Source: Catonia carolina (Eukaryota > Arthropoda > Insecta > Hemiptera > Achilidae). From it: 64,000 nucleotides of DNA. Below are positions 1 to 10,740 of the stretch, one piece after another (positions within the stretch are counted from its first letter, which is position 1; every line of letters begins with the position of its first letter). The stretch is from contig JAQMRL010000001.1 of assembly GCA_035578175.1 (NCBI GenBank), forward strand, positions 61,403,553 through 61,467,552. The letters run 5' to 3'. The position numbers were made by a program, and so were the translations under genes. The notes under the pieces were generated by a model. That model ran no database searches. It was not told the origin of the DNA and saw only the letters and a program-made list of their open reading frames with translations.

Positions 1-1700
1 TAAACTCCAAAAAACCGAAATTTGGTTTTTGTAGTTTACTCAGAGGACCGGTGGGTTAAGGGCAACTTTAGTTATATAATCTTGAAGTACTTTTTGTGGG
101 GCACAAAACAGGTTCATGCATTTTGTCCCTATTATTCACTGTTAAGGAGATAAGGAAATACAACCCCTACCGCAGGCTAGAGGGTGCTAATTGAAAATTT
201 TCAGGTTATAAAATTTTTGTGTAATTTTTACGCCAAACAACATGCCGTCAAAAGACTTTTTGTATTCTAAAAATATAAATATTTCATATCTTTTGGATAA
301 GGTCAGTGACCCCCGTAGGACCCTGATTTAAAATTTTGAAAAATTACCCGTGACGCTTCGGTTACGTGTAACTGTTTAAAAATAAAAATTTGACGAAATA
401 ACCTATTTTGATAGTGTAAAGAAAGAACAACATGCAAACGGCAAACCCCAAAAAGCCGAAATTTTGTTTTTTGAGTTTTCACACCGTACCGGCAAGTTAA
501 GGGCAACGATAACTATATGGTTTTAAAGTACTTTGCAACGGGTACAAAAAAGATTCTATACAATTGTTCGCTACAATGCACCGTTTAGGAAATAAAAAAA
601 TACAACCCCTACCGCAGGCCGTACAGCGCAGGGCGTGTAGGCCGCAGGCCTACTGCAGGCAGTTTTTGGGGGTGCTAATTGAACATTTTCGGGTTATCAA
701 ATATTTGTGTAATTTTCAATGCCAAACATCATGCCGTTAACAAATTTTTTGTATTCTAAAAATTTAAAATTTTCATTATGTTTAGATAAGGGTAGCAACC
801 CCCGTAGAATCCCGATCTAAAATTTGAAAAATTTTCCGTAATGCGGGGGGTACGTGTAATGTGTTCCTAGCAAAAGTTTGCCAAAGAAACCCGTTTTGAT
901 GGTGTTACAAAAGAAAACTTAAAAATTGCAACCCCAAAAAAGGCGAAATTTTGTTTTTTGAGTTTTCTCACCGAACCGGCAAGTTGAGAACAACGAAAGC
1001 TATATGGTTTTGAAGTACATTGAAAGGGGTACAAAAAATATTCTATACAATTTATTTTTACAATGCACCGTTTAGAAGATAAAAAAATACAAACCCTACT
1101 GCAAAAAAGAGGGTGCAACTTTAAAATTTTCGGATTATCATATTTTTATGTATTTTTTAACTCCAAACAACATACCGTTAACAGATTTTTTAATTTATAA
1201 AAATTTAAAAATTTCATAATTTTTAAATAAGAAAACCAAACCCCGTAGGACCCCGATCTAAAATTTGAAAAGTCACCCGTGATTCCGGGAGTTAGTGTAA
1301 TGTGGTCCTAATAAAAATTTGCCAACGAAACCCGTCTTTGTGGTGTTACAAAGAAAAACCTAAAAACTGCAACCCCGAAAAAGCCGAATTTTTGTTTTTT
1401 GAGTTTTTCCAGCGAACCGGTGGGTTAAGGGCAACTTTATATATATGGTCTTAACGTACTTCGGGAGGGGAACAAAAATGGTCGCAGTGGCCTTTGCGCT
1501 ACGAAACTTCATTAAAAAGTTTGAAATATTCGCGCGCCTCCTCTGAGCTTTCGAAAAGAGATAGTTTAAATTTCGCATTTTTCCCGGGGGTTTCAGCCGA
1601 CGCCCGACAAAAACGGTCCTCAGAAATTTTGCTTTTAGAGACCTCCTAATAGGCGAGAATTTCCATCAGTGAGTCATCAGTGGCTGGGGCTTTATGTGGC
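1..1700. repeat. Diverged tandem array, about 440-486 bp period
   Basis: Four successive copies of one unit are visible, each opening with a C-rich start followed by a motif like AAAGCCGAAATTTTG. Starts are near 5, 446, 932 and 1373. Shared landmarks in each copy are an ACCGGnnnGTTAAGGGCAA-like block, a TACAACCCCTACCGCA-like block and a CCCCGTAGGACCC-like block. Copies differ by many substitutions; the second carries about 45 extra bases of CAGG/GGCC-rich sequence near 615-665. The fourth copy runs into a different tail that ends in a duplicated TGGCTGGGGCTTTAT near 1680-1715. The array begins before the window. Short open frames within it differ from copy to copy and are not genes. It could be a satellite or part of a larger transposon. 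Confidence 0.75.
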
Positions 1701-1976
1701 TGGGGCTTTATATATTATAGATAGATACCTACTCACCCTTTTGGGTTATTGACAAGCATCCTTTTGATTACAAAATTTGTAATCAATCTTTACTGTACTT
1801 CATTTAATTCTGTACAAACTATCATTTAATGATAGTTTCAATGATTAGATTGTTTAGTGCCATATTTATAAAATTTTCTTCAGTTGATGGTATAATGGTC
1901 TAACCAACTCCCTTCTAAGGCTAGGCAATAATATTATGTATAGCACAGTCACAAGTGCTAGGTTGTGATTTAAGTA

Positions 1977-2259
1977 CAGTATTCAGATGAACTAATGTCC
2001 CCTAGTCGTGGGAGTAAGAGAATGCATAACGCTCTCACTCGCACAAGCCATATGCGCCGTTCCAATAACATTGTCGTATAATTTTACTCATTGTTGTAAG
2101 CAAGTGTTTATGCATGCAGTAAACTAACAAACAAGATAATGACTGTAGTATGTTTTCAGATTTGGATTATAAGGGTAAAGACCTTTGAGCGCATGCGTAG
2201 TTATGCCACATATCTCCCTCTCACTCGCTCGGCTATGGGACATTAGCTCGTCAGATACC
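1977..2259. mobile_element. MITE with imperfect terminal inverted repeats, copy 1
   Basis: This 283-base element matches 11809-12091 over its whole length with scattered substitutions. Its ends form an imperfect inverted repeat of roughly 40 bases, starting CAGTATTCAGATGAACTAAT on the left and the complement of a GGTATC(T)GAC-like end on the right. It is flanked by TA on both sides (1975-1976, 2260-2261), as expected of Tc1/mariner-type target duplication. It has no coding capacity. The family name is not recognised. Confidence 0.75.
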
Positions 2260-2474
2260 TACATGTACTAACAATCTTAAAAATTACAGCTGATGTTAAT
2301 TTTTGAATACAAAACTCTCAAACTTACTTCATTCATTGTTTTATAGTGGTACTGCTATTTTCATTGAAGGTTGAAGTTATAATTCTAATTATTTCTTGTG
2401 TTAAATTAGTAATTACTAATTTTAATGTATGCATATTGGTATTGAAAGTATAATTTCATCTGCCATTTTTACAG

Positions 2475-2677
2475 ATACATTATTAGATGGAATTGAATAC
2501 TTAGACAACACTGACTGCACACCTTCAACTTCATCAGCGGTGGCTGGAAAAACTGGTGGTCTGGAAACTAATAATTCTGTTGTTACTACTGATGTCACAA
2601 ATAGTACTTTACCAGTTGACTTTTTAGCTTTTGCTGCTCAGGTGTTTCAACTTGTTTTTAAAATGAGTGAAAAATAG
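2475..2677 (+). CDS. Possible terminal exon of an unidentified gene
   Basis: A pyrimidine-rich tract and TTTTTACAG acceptor (ending 2474) precede an open stretch of about 67 codons in phase 1, ending in TAG at 2675-2677. The predicted peptide is polar and Ser/Thr-rich, then has a hydrophobic patch reading PVDFLAFAAQVFQLVF. A weaker alternative is that the exon ends at a CAG|GTGTTT donor at 2640. No family is recognised. The preceding exon would have to lie upstream, beyond or within the tandem array. The acceptor and open frame are the only support, so this may be chance. Confidence 0.3.
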
Positions 2678-3842
2678 TAATTTTTTCATCACAGATTGTT
2701 CAATCATTACATTTTTTTTTAATTCAAACTAGATAATTTTTATAAAACAAATAGTAATTTTTAATGCTTTAATGTAATTATTTTGAGATTTTATTACTGA
2801 TCATTGTTAATGTAAGTCTTATTATTTAATTGTCCACTTATGTATTTAATTTATAAAATGAATTCCAACAAAAAAGTGTACATTATTTTTTACTCTTAAC
2901 ATCATAATTCACTGTTGTAAATTTTAGGGGAGCTTTCACACTCTTAGCTTGGAGTTATAGTTTTTAAACTGGATAACATTGAAAAAATTGAAAGCTATAC
3001 AAAATCTGCCTCTTTTCTTGAGAATATCAATAATCTTGGGTAAGAAGATCGATTATAGCTTTTTTTAAACCTGGAATCCAATTCTAAACCAAGTTTGTCA
3101 AAGTACTATTTTATCCTAAATTTATCAGCATCAGAAAAATTGTCGCATTCTGAAAAACGAATCCTCGAATATCAGTCCATGAATGTTTCGTTACTCAATC
3201 TTCAGTTATGCCAATCCACAAGTCGTATGAGCAAACGTTTTAGGTTATTTTTCAAAAATTTGACACTGTTAAGCCCAGCATGAACTGGTAAAAATCAACT
3301 GGTAAAAAACTGGAAAAAATCTGAACTGGTAAATGAAATTACAAGAGGCACAGCGCGTAAATTTGAATGACCGCACACGGGTAATAAAAACTTAACCCTA
3401 GGTACAGTTGACTTAACAGACACATTTTCATGAAAATTTATAAAACAATTTAAAATTTTTTACTTTAAATTCTGCTTCAGTTCATTTCTAAATTCAAATT
3501 TAGGACTAAAAAATTAAGCCCCTTTGATACGCTGCTATAATCAGTAAATATAATACAGTAAATCTTCTCAAAAATTACCATGATGATCTGAGAGAGCAAT
3601 TGATCATATTGGAAAAGTTCTGGTAGGAATTAAAATTAAAGATATGAATATTTTACTGTACAGTACTTGTAAATGATTTGTATATTCTAATGAGCTATCT
3701 TTGTAATACTGGAGAAGACAAATGGATGATGTAATTTATTTTGCACATTCTCTAATGCTTGTAAGATTTTAACTCTTGGTTTGTTCTTTAATTCGTGGAA
3801 AATTTCCTCTATTTTTTAAAATTAATCTAATGCGTGCATTAA
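2678..3842. other. AT-rich stretch, no gene seen
   Basis: No supported gene. Around 3280-3335 the phrase AACTGGTAAAAA recurs several times as a short degenerate tandem. A 62-codon open frame at 3095-3283 has no recognisable similarity and no splice context. The stretch ends in the TTAA target site (3839-3842) of the next element. Confidence 0.5.
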
Positions 3843-5247
3843 CACGTTCACTGCGGCCCGAGTGAAGTGAGGTTATTCGCTATGGCTGAACCGTCGCCTG
3901 CGACATTTATATGTTCCCCGCACACAGAAAGCCCACAAGTCCGCGGCACTTTATATCCTCATATTCTCTCTACAATTACAATTTCTCGTGTGTATTTTCA
4001 TTCAATACTTTAAATTTTATAATTATACGTGTTTGTTTATGTATTTTTATATAGATAAATGTATTTGTTTGTCGTTTTAAAAATACACACATAAAAGTAT
4101 AAATACAAAACAAATGTAAAAGTCTGAATGTACTGTGCTTTTATCACATAAACCTATGAGAAAAAATTAAAAACTTACAGGAATAATAGGGTAATAATAG
4201 TTCATTATGGCACTCTTAGCTGAATAACTTCGGTGTGGCCAAAGGTTTTTGAAAATTTGAAAGTAAATGTTATTACGGTACAGATGGCAGACAGATATCG
4301 GTACCTGTGACGGGTTTACGATTTTCTCATGTTTTCAACAATATTTTATTACCCTTTCTGTTCCCAAGGCAGTAAGTCTTTCCATGGACAGGTAAAAATG
4401 CAATTCCAAAAATGGGGTCACCTAAGAAAAGAATTGAATAAGCCTACTTGTATACTATTATAAGTAATTGACCCTGCCACTTTGTGTGAATGTGCATGCC
4501 TCGTAGGCTCCTACAATTATAAGTACTAATGAAATATTTCTGTAACCAATTTTTAAATGAGGCAAACATTAAAAAAAAAAAAATTAATACCTACTAATTT
4601 CTTTAAAAAAATTTAACTTTAGGTCTGTATGTACCAAAAAATAGGCCTACTTAAATTTAAAGCATTTAGGTATTACATTCGTATACACATATTTATTTAT
4701 TTAGTTGCATTTTATCCACACCTACTGTTTACTAGGTATAGTAAATTTTTTGTAATTGTAACAAAAGTAATGTAATGTAATAAAATTTTATAGCATTATT
4801 ACTACGACTAGAAAAATAAAATTTATGCAAAAAATTAAGTTTTCTTGCCTGATTATAAGAGTATAGATGAAATAATCACTAAAACTGAATAATAAAAATA
4901 ATATAATAAAAAAAAACAGGACAATAATAAATAAAAATACTTTATTTAAAACTAATATGTCACTAATAACAAATAAAACAGCCCGTAAAACTCAAAACTT
5001 AGAAGAAAATATATCAGTTTTTAAAACTCCTCCAAAAAAAAACCGATTACGTTTCTTCAAAAGCTGAAGGTGTACTGGCATAGAATGAACCTTTTTCTAC
5101 GGCTGAACAATAAAAGAAATACAATTTACCCTAGCTAAACGCAGAAGGAAGAGATTAAAACCATATAGACGGACCACATTTTTGTGGCGGCCCGCACCCT
5201 GGGACTGTTCAATACACCACATAAATGTGGTGGCCACACTGAACGTG
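3843..5247. mobile_element. Non-autonomous piggyBac-like element
   Basis: The element is bounded on both sides by the tetranucleotide TTAA (3839-3842 and 5248-5251), the hallmark target duplication of piggyBac elements. Its ends are an inverted repeat of about 16 bases with two mismatches: CACGTTCACTGCGGCC on the left and CACGTTCAGTGTGGCC when the right end is read on the other strand. The interior of about 1.4 kb is AT-rich, and no transposase frame is visible, so it would depend on a helper. Superfamily assignment rests on TTAA plus the TIRs only. Confidence 0.6.
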
Positions 5248-5251
5248 TTAA

Positions 5252-6244
5252 AAGAGTCTACCCTAGGCACTGGGGCACCTTGTGGCCAAAATTCTGTGTT
5301 TAGAGGAGGGAACTTTCCTTCACTTCTAGAGGGGATGCTCCTTATGGCACCAGGGTCAGTTTGCCCATGCACTCTCGCCTTTGGATTGCCCTAATTATTA
5401 TTAACCTTGCTGGATTTCTTCATGATTGGATCCAAAAAGCAAAAAGTAGGTAGATTAATTTTTTGGGAGTAGCATATTAAAGATTGAATTGCATTTGAGT
5501 TAAAACTTACAGCACAACCATTTTGTTAACCTATAATGTTTTAAAATGATTTATATTTGTATATTCATTTAAAAACTGGCAAGTTCAATATTAACTAAGG
5601 TATTTATTCATTAGTTTTTTTATATTCCCCTCAACTTGTAATCTGCATAAATACCCATCTACTTTTTCTCATACATCAGCCCGAAAAACCTTACTCACAT
5701 ACAAATCTGGTTGCCTTGAGAATTAGCTTATGCAAAGATACCCATAGACAGCATTGCTATATAGGCTTATCTGGACTTCTTTAGTTAATTGATTTTTAAA
5801 AAGAACCTCTACATACAGAGAATGAAAGTGCAAGGTAGGTGAATGAGTGCATTATTAATATTTTTTGTATTTCCAGTATGCTTATAGCCCAGTTGTGTCT
5901 GGGCTATACTACAAATAATGCAAATTTGGTGGGGATTCACTATTTTTGATGAATGGGGTTGGTAAATTTTTTTTTGTGGCCTGGAGACTCTAGGAGGAGT
6001 ATAGGACATGTCAAATGAGATAGTAGGGTACTCTGGAAAATTAGAACGACGCAATAAGTGGGAACAGTTGACAACAGAAAATGGTTAAGGATTATCAAAT
6101 TAGTTTCAAAATCAGGTTTGAATTAAAAAGCTATTGGAATTTAGAGAGAGTTTGTCATGTGCAGAACAGGGTTTTCTGTGTCAGTTGAAAAAATATTTTC
6201 TTTAAAGAATAGTAAATAGACTCTAGGTCAAAATAATTAAAGAA
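5252..6244. other. No gene seen
   Basis: The first 140 bases are less AT-rich than their surroundings, and the short frames on the two strands there overlap one another as shadows. The rest is AT-rich with no splice or protein signal that I can support. Confidence 0.4.
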
Positions 6245-6410
6245 CTGGTCACCTATGTAGCATAGTGGTTAGCACTCTAGCCTACAATGTGGAGGTCCTG
6301 GTTCAATTCCGAGCTAGAGTCTGGAAATTTTCACTAGTCAAAACCCGTTACGGGTACAAAACCCTCTGTAGTCACTAATAACCAAGCTGTTTATGCGACT
6401 CTCTATAAAC
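6245..6410 (+). mobile_element. tRNA-headed SINE, family T
   Basis: A tRNA-like head contains an A box TAGCATAGTGG (from about 6257) and a B box GGTTCAATTCC about 45 bases later, followed by a non-tRNA body with AAAACCCGTTACGGG. The head resembles the copy at 20033-20125, including the GTGGAGGTCC and AGCTAG(A/G)GTCTGGAAA blocks. It is not a functional tRNA gene: the acceptor arms do not pair and a SINE body follows. Confidence 0.6.
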
Positions 6411-7528
6411 TAAACAAAATTAAAGAAATGTTGAATAATGAAATAAATACCACACATTGAGCAGACAGAAGTTAAAGTAGAGATACTTTTTACAGTTTGG
6501 CAAAGTCAAATATCATATCACTGAAGAAAGTCATGTCATCAGAAAGTTATGAATGGTATCTGAACAACAGCAGCAAGATAAAACTGGAGGAGCACCTAAC
6601 TTAATCCTAATAAAAAAGTTATATTATTATATAGGCAAACAATAAAATTTATGATGATGATTCACTTTATGATGATTCACTTTGTCCACTTATGGTAATA
6701 TTAGCTATGAATTAGAAACACAGACGGCGTGTACAATTCAGTTATGGAACCTTTTTTTTTTATTAATTTATAATTTAAAACAGTTACAAATGGACCAATT
6801 CGTCACTAGGGGCTTGAAAGATAAATGGCTGAAAATGCTTTACCTACAATACCTTTACTGGACCGACGTAGATATTCAATTAAAGGAAGGCACCTACACT
6901 TCTCACTTCCTAAATATTCAATTCCCATGAACATTACTGGGGACTCTTATGTAGCAAACTATTATGATTTTTGTTTTAAGAAACCTTTTAATAATTTCTT
7001 TGTATAAAATGAATTCAAACGGTGCGGCGGTCGTTACGGTAATAAAAATGCTTTCTTGACTCAAGTAATACGCGAAAAACTTCATAATTTTCGCGGATCC
7101 ATAAATTAAAATTTATTTTAATTTTAAAATGTATATTATTATTGAATTCTGATGTAGAATTTAGCTAAGTTAATTATTTTTCGAGAATAACGATCAGTCT
7201 GACAGTTCTAAATTCTTGCTGGGTACTTACTACATTAATACATCCTTGTTAATTCAAATTAACTCATGCCAAAATCCAGAAAAACCAGATATGGATTTAT
7301 TTAAAGTGGTTGTTTCCAATAATAAACAAAACAAGTAACTTTATTTGGCAGAAATTTACGATTTTCAGTTCAAACTACGGGATCGTATTTAAACATCGCA
7401 TATGCCACGACTACCTATTATACGTCATCCATGGCCACAACCTGCGTCAGGTTGTCAGACTTTCTGAACGTGTAGCCCGCGAATTGCGATACGATTTTAG
7501 GTTAGAAATTAGTCACTAAATGGTAAAC
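6411..7528. other. Intergenic; possible promoter side of USB1
   Basis: The part to about 7000 is AT-rich with no gene. From about 7018 to 7500 CpG dinucleotides become frequent compared with the surroundings (for example near 7020-7100 and 7380-7500), immediately before candidate USB1 exon 1a. This is compatible with an upstream promoter and 5' UTR. No TATA box or initiator is clear enough to call. Confidence 0.3.
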
Positions 7529-7649
7529 ATGAATTCTTGTGACAGTACAAAACAGTCTGCTGGGCTTAGCCTAATTAGCAGTTATTCGAGTGACGACGAT
7601 GAGACTGAAGAGGAAGATCAACCAAAGGCAAAGCGTAAATGCAAAGAAA
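7529..7649 (+). CDS. USB1: USB1 candidate first exon 1a
   Basis: ATG at 7529 opens a 41-codon frame whose middle is rich in Ser, Asp and Glu (ISSYSSDDDETEEEDQ) and then basic (KAKRKCK). This acidic-then-basic layout just before the LPLP segment is typical of USB1 amino termini. Possible donors are GTTAAG after 7649 or GTAAAT after 7634; both leave phase 1. Exon 2 needs phase 2, so this exon cannot join it directly. Either a small exon is missing, a base differs in this sequence, or this is an alternative or decayed start. Exon 1b at 10049 fits the phase but lacks the acidic segment. Confidence 0.5.
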
Positions 7650-7651
7650 GT

Positions 7652-9040
7652 TAAGTATATTGAAACTTACTTAACCTTCAATAATTTGATGTAGTAGTTC
7701 TAACACAACATCGGTTCAGTTTCAAAATTTGTTGAAAACTATTAAACTCTCGGCCGCGTATGTTAATACCGAAGACTTTCTGGTATCTATGTTCCATTAT
7801 TTTGTTCCGGTTTCTCGGAAGTCGTACTTTATACCTCATCATGTTTTGCACACCTAACCTATTTTGTTGTAATTCGTTCAACTATGCAAGCAGGATCTTT
7901 TAAAATTGAAGCTTCTTATTTACCAACAAATCTACAAAATTGACCTTAATTCCTCTGCATAGTGTTTGTGGTAGCAGTCATTTCATAGGTTAGGAACATA
8001 AGATATTTTCATGTATCAACACTAAACCCTGTTTAGCCCTGTTGGAGATGTTTAATGTTCTTAGTTAAAAGTAGACAACAGGTAGGCCTTCTGATTCTTG
8101 ACTAAAATGTTAATTTTATGATGATTAGGCGTACCTACCCTGTGTAGCATTGCTTCAAATATCCAGTGTCTTTGTCAGCATCTGTTAATACTAAACTACT
8201 GTGACTTAAGGGATAGGTTGAAATTGATTTATAAATATATATTTGGTTAGATAAAACTAACACCAGTTAATAAATTGGTAATTTGATACTATATCATGAA
8301 GGGCAGGATAATTCTTCAGTTTGCAGTGTGATTTGATGAACTGGTCAGTTATTTACCAAAAGTGTTTTGTAACAAAGTTCCTAGTCTTTTCTTTGTCATT
8401 GCTTTCAGACATTTTTTCTTCATAATTAGTTGTCAAGTAAATAAACTGGCTATAATACTTTAGAAACAACGTGGTGTTCTTTGCAATCAGTCGGTAGAAG
8501 GTTGTTTTAAAAAGTTTTGTACGATTAGGTGAGTGACATGGTAAGGTTATCAGCAGTCAGTCGAACTCTTACCATAGGTTTCCATTTTCAAATTTTTCAA
8601 GATGATGCTTCATGAAAACCTCATAAAAGCAGCAGATTGGATGATTGTAAAGATGTACCTGATAGCATGAAAAAAGGTAAAAAGGGGGTACCAAAAAGGG
8701 TTATCTTCCTATCTTTGTAATAAACTATTTTACCTTAAAACTACATGGTGTTTTAGTCCATTATAAGTTGTCACTTGTTGTATTACCTATCATTAAAATC
8801 GCTGGTGACTGTGTATCTACATTAAAAAATAGTTTGTTAGCTGACTTTACTTAATGCTTGTATGCTTATTTACTATTTTATTGTTTCTAATGATCCACAT
8901 AGTGATTCTGTAAAATATAATTATGCTTGGGCCTACGGATTGAAAATTCACATATTTAATGATGGCATGGAGCTATCACCGCATCAATGAATGATAATTC
9001 TTATTTAAAAAAAAGAGAACAGTCTTTCCAGTTAAGATTT
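7652..9040. other. USB1 intron 1 or upstream sequence, no gene seen
   Basis: AT-rich sequence without repeats shared elsewhere in the window and without a convincing frame. The 67-codon - strand frame at 7678-7881 has no recognisable similarity. Confidence 0.4.
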
Positions 9041-9118
9041 TTTAAAAATTCCTAATATGTGTACATTGCAATCTGTTCAATTTAAAGCAGTATGCGCCCT
9101 TGGCCCAACGATATGAGT

Positions 9119-9253
9119 TTTTTTTTTTTTTTTTTGGTTTAACGTCCGACTGTTTTGCAAATTGCTGCTAATGCAGACGGTGAAGGATGAAATGAATTTT
9201 TTGTAACGTATGAAAAAATGCCATGCCCGAGTGGGATTCGAACCCAAGATTCG
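9119..9253 (-). mobile_element. tRNA-headed SINE, family S, 5'-truncated
   Basis: On the - strand this reads from the B box (GGGTTCGAATCCC) through the CATTTCATCCTTCACCGTCT body to a tail of GTTAAACC plus A's (the T run from 9119). The A-box half of the head is missing. A perfect 12-base duplication AACGATATGAGT flanks it (9107-9118 and 9254-9265), so it is a genuine 5'-truncated retroposition event. Confidence 0.8.
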
Positions 9254-9356
9254 AACGATATGAGTATGGTACGTATAACGAGCAAATGAGATATAGTCTT
9301 GTACAGACTCAGGGTGACTATTCCTGAAAGAGTATCATTAATTGAACCCCTACCAT

Positions 9357-9527
9357 AGCGGCCGCATTGGCGTAGTTTGTAACGTGCTCGCCTCTCATCA
9401 TGCGGTCTTGGGTTCGAATCCCATTCAGGCACGGCATATTTTCATACGTTACAAAAAAAAACATTTCATCCTTCACTGTCTGCATTAGCAGTAATTGCAG
9501 AACAGTTGGACGTTAAACAAAAAAAAA
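9357..9527 (+). mobile_element. tRNA-headed SINE, family S, full length
   Basis: The copy has an A box around TTGGCGTAGTTTGTAACG, a perfect B box GGTTCGAATCC, a CACGGCATATTTTCATACG linker, a CTGTCTGCATTAGCAGTAAT body and an A-rich tail. It is flanked by a 13-base duplication, GAACCCC(T/A)ACCAT (9344-9356 and 9528-9540), with one mismatch. RNA polymerase III transcription from the A and B boxes is the usual mode for such elements. Confidence 0.85.
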
Positions 9528-9569
9528 GAACCCCAACCATCAAAGTACACCAGTAACCCCTGCCTGGTA

Positions 9570-10048
9570 TTCGAATCATATAAAAGTAACTAAGCCTTCC
9601 TTTACTAGGAATTTTAACTACACAATGTGTTAGCGCCAGTCTTCCCGGGGTTAATTCAAACTGTTTTCCCCGCTAATTACAATTTGTTCCTGCATCTGTT
9701 TCCGCGTGACATCATTAAGTCACGTCATCCGTATCCCCTCTTCCTTTTGAATATCCGGCTTCTTCCTTAACACACTCTTGTCTTAGCTGCCGTGATGTAT
9801 GGTTGCGTTCTTGTCTCTTGCGCTTAGCGTGTGGCGTGGGTTGGTGATGCCCTGCCAATCTCTTCGTTTACAATCAGTTCGTTTCGTTTCTCGTTGGTTT
9901 TCTACAAACCTAAACTGTTCGTTATTCTATGCTTAATGTGAACTGTATGCAATTGCTCATGTGTTTTTTATTGTAAACTGTCGTAGTGTGTTCATTGCAA
10001 TGTTACCAGTGTGCTTCCACGTGCTTATCTACAAGTATCAAGTTGTTA
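9570..10048 (+). promoter_or_regulatory. Putative USB1 promoter and 5' UTR
   Basis: This stretch is richer in G, C and CpG than the DNA around it, especially 9640-9900, and ends in an ATG followed at once by a strong donor. It contains a CCAATCTC at about 9855, and the T-rich part resembles a 5' leader. An in-frame TAA lies upstream of the ATG at 10049. Promoter identity is inferred from composition and position. Confidence 0.35.
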
Positions 10049-10059
10049 ATGGATTCCAG
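10049..10059 (+). CDS. USB1: USB1 candidate first exon 1b
   Basis: ATG GAT TCC AG is followed directly by GTAAGAACG, a near-consensus splice donor. It leaves phase 2, exactly what exon 2 at 12468 requires, giving a start of MDSR-LPLPSAILN. The coding part is only 11 bases. It predicts a USB1 without the acidic amino-terminal segment carried by exon 1a; that segment lies outside the catalytic fold, so the enzyme could still be active. It is the only start whose phase works without assuming a further exon. Confidence 0.55.
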
Positions 10060-10061
10060 GT

Positions 10062-10738
10062 AAGAACGTTTTTCCATTATTACGGTTAGTTATTCAATAG
10101 TGTGTCTCCCTATGTTTTTTCCCTACCAATTATGTCCGTTACCTTTCGTTATTTTATTCCTCCTGTTACTAATTCATTTTGTTTATTCTTTAAATCGTTT
10201 TTGCTGTGGTCGGCAGCCGCTTAAAACTGACCTGGTCCTCCGAATTAAGTCAATTAATCGTTTACTAAGTTCTATAAAATTATTCAGTTTAAATTCGTTT
10301 CATTGTCTTTTATCCAGCGTCTTACAAGCGCTAACACAATGTAAATTGTTTACAAAATGTAGACTTCAAGAAAAATTATTTTTTTGTTTAAAAACATCTG
10401 GTAGGAATCTTGTGTTAGTTGCCATAATGGATACTTTTAACAGGCAGTGTTATTTGTTAAATGATAAATTCTGTGTAAAATAAGTGTTACCATGGAAAAT
10501 GAATAATCTTTGGTAAATCTGCTGTTAACACTGTAATTTGAACCTAATATTTTAAATCGGCCTTGAAGTTTGAAATATGTCACTGGTGGAGAAATCATTC
10601 CTTATCAAATTAAATAAGAATCAAAGATTATTTATTATAATACTGAGTATTGTCCCTCATATAATCCTTACTCTTGAAAAATCATAACATTTTTCAGTAG
10701 GTTCTCAGATTTTACTGCCTTGAATAAATTAATTATCC
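10062..10738. other. USB1 intron 1, no gene seen
   Basis: A 127-codon open frame at 10100-10483 is Leu/Phe/Cys-rich with no recognisable domain; it begins 40 bases inside the intron defined by exon 1b. Composition is AT-rich and no repeat is shared elsewhere. Confidence 0.4.
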
Positions 10739-10740
10739 TA

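Larger units (their letters stand above)
9040..9565 (-). repeat. Dispersed repeat R2, interrupted by two SINEs
   Basis: Read on the - strand, the pieces 9541-9565, 9266-9356 and about 9045-9118 line up in order with the + strand copies at 44130-44316 and 44804-45031. Shared landmarks include GTTACTGGTGTACTTTGATG, GGTTCAATTAAtGATACTC, TCTGTACAAGACT and AACAGATTGC. Two SINEs (9119-9253 and 9357-9527), each with its own target duplication, split the copy into three pieces. R2 is therefore older than both SINEs. Its class is unknown; no coding capacity or terminal repeats are evident. Confidence 0.65.

Noticed and set aside
9380..9430. Possible functional tRNA genes at SINE heads (also 6250, 12115, 20040, 54430)
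   Set aside because: A and B boxes are present but the cloverleaf arms do not pair, and each head is followed by a SINE body and tail.
10100..10483. 127-codon open frame in USB1 intron 1
   Set aside because: Hydrophobic, low-information composition, no domain, no splice context, and it sits inside an intron supported by exon 1b. Treated as chance.
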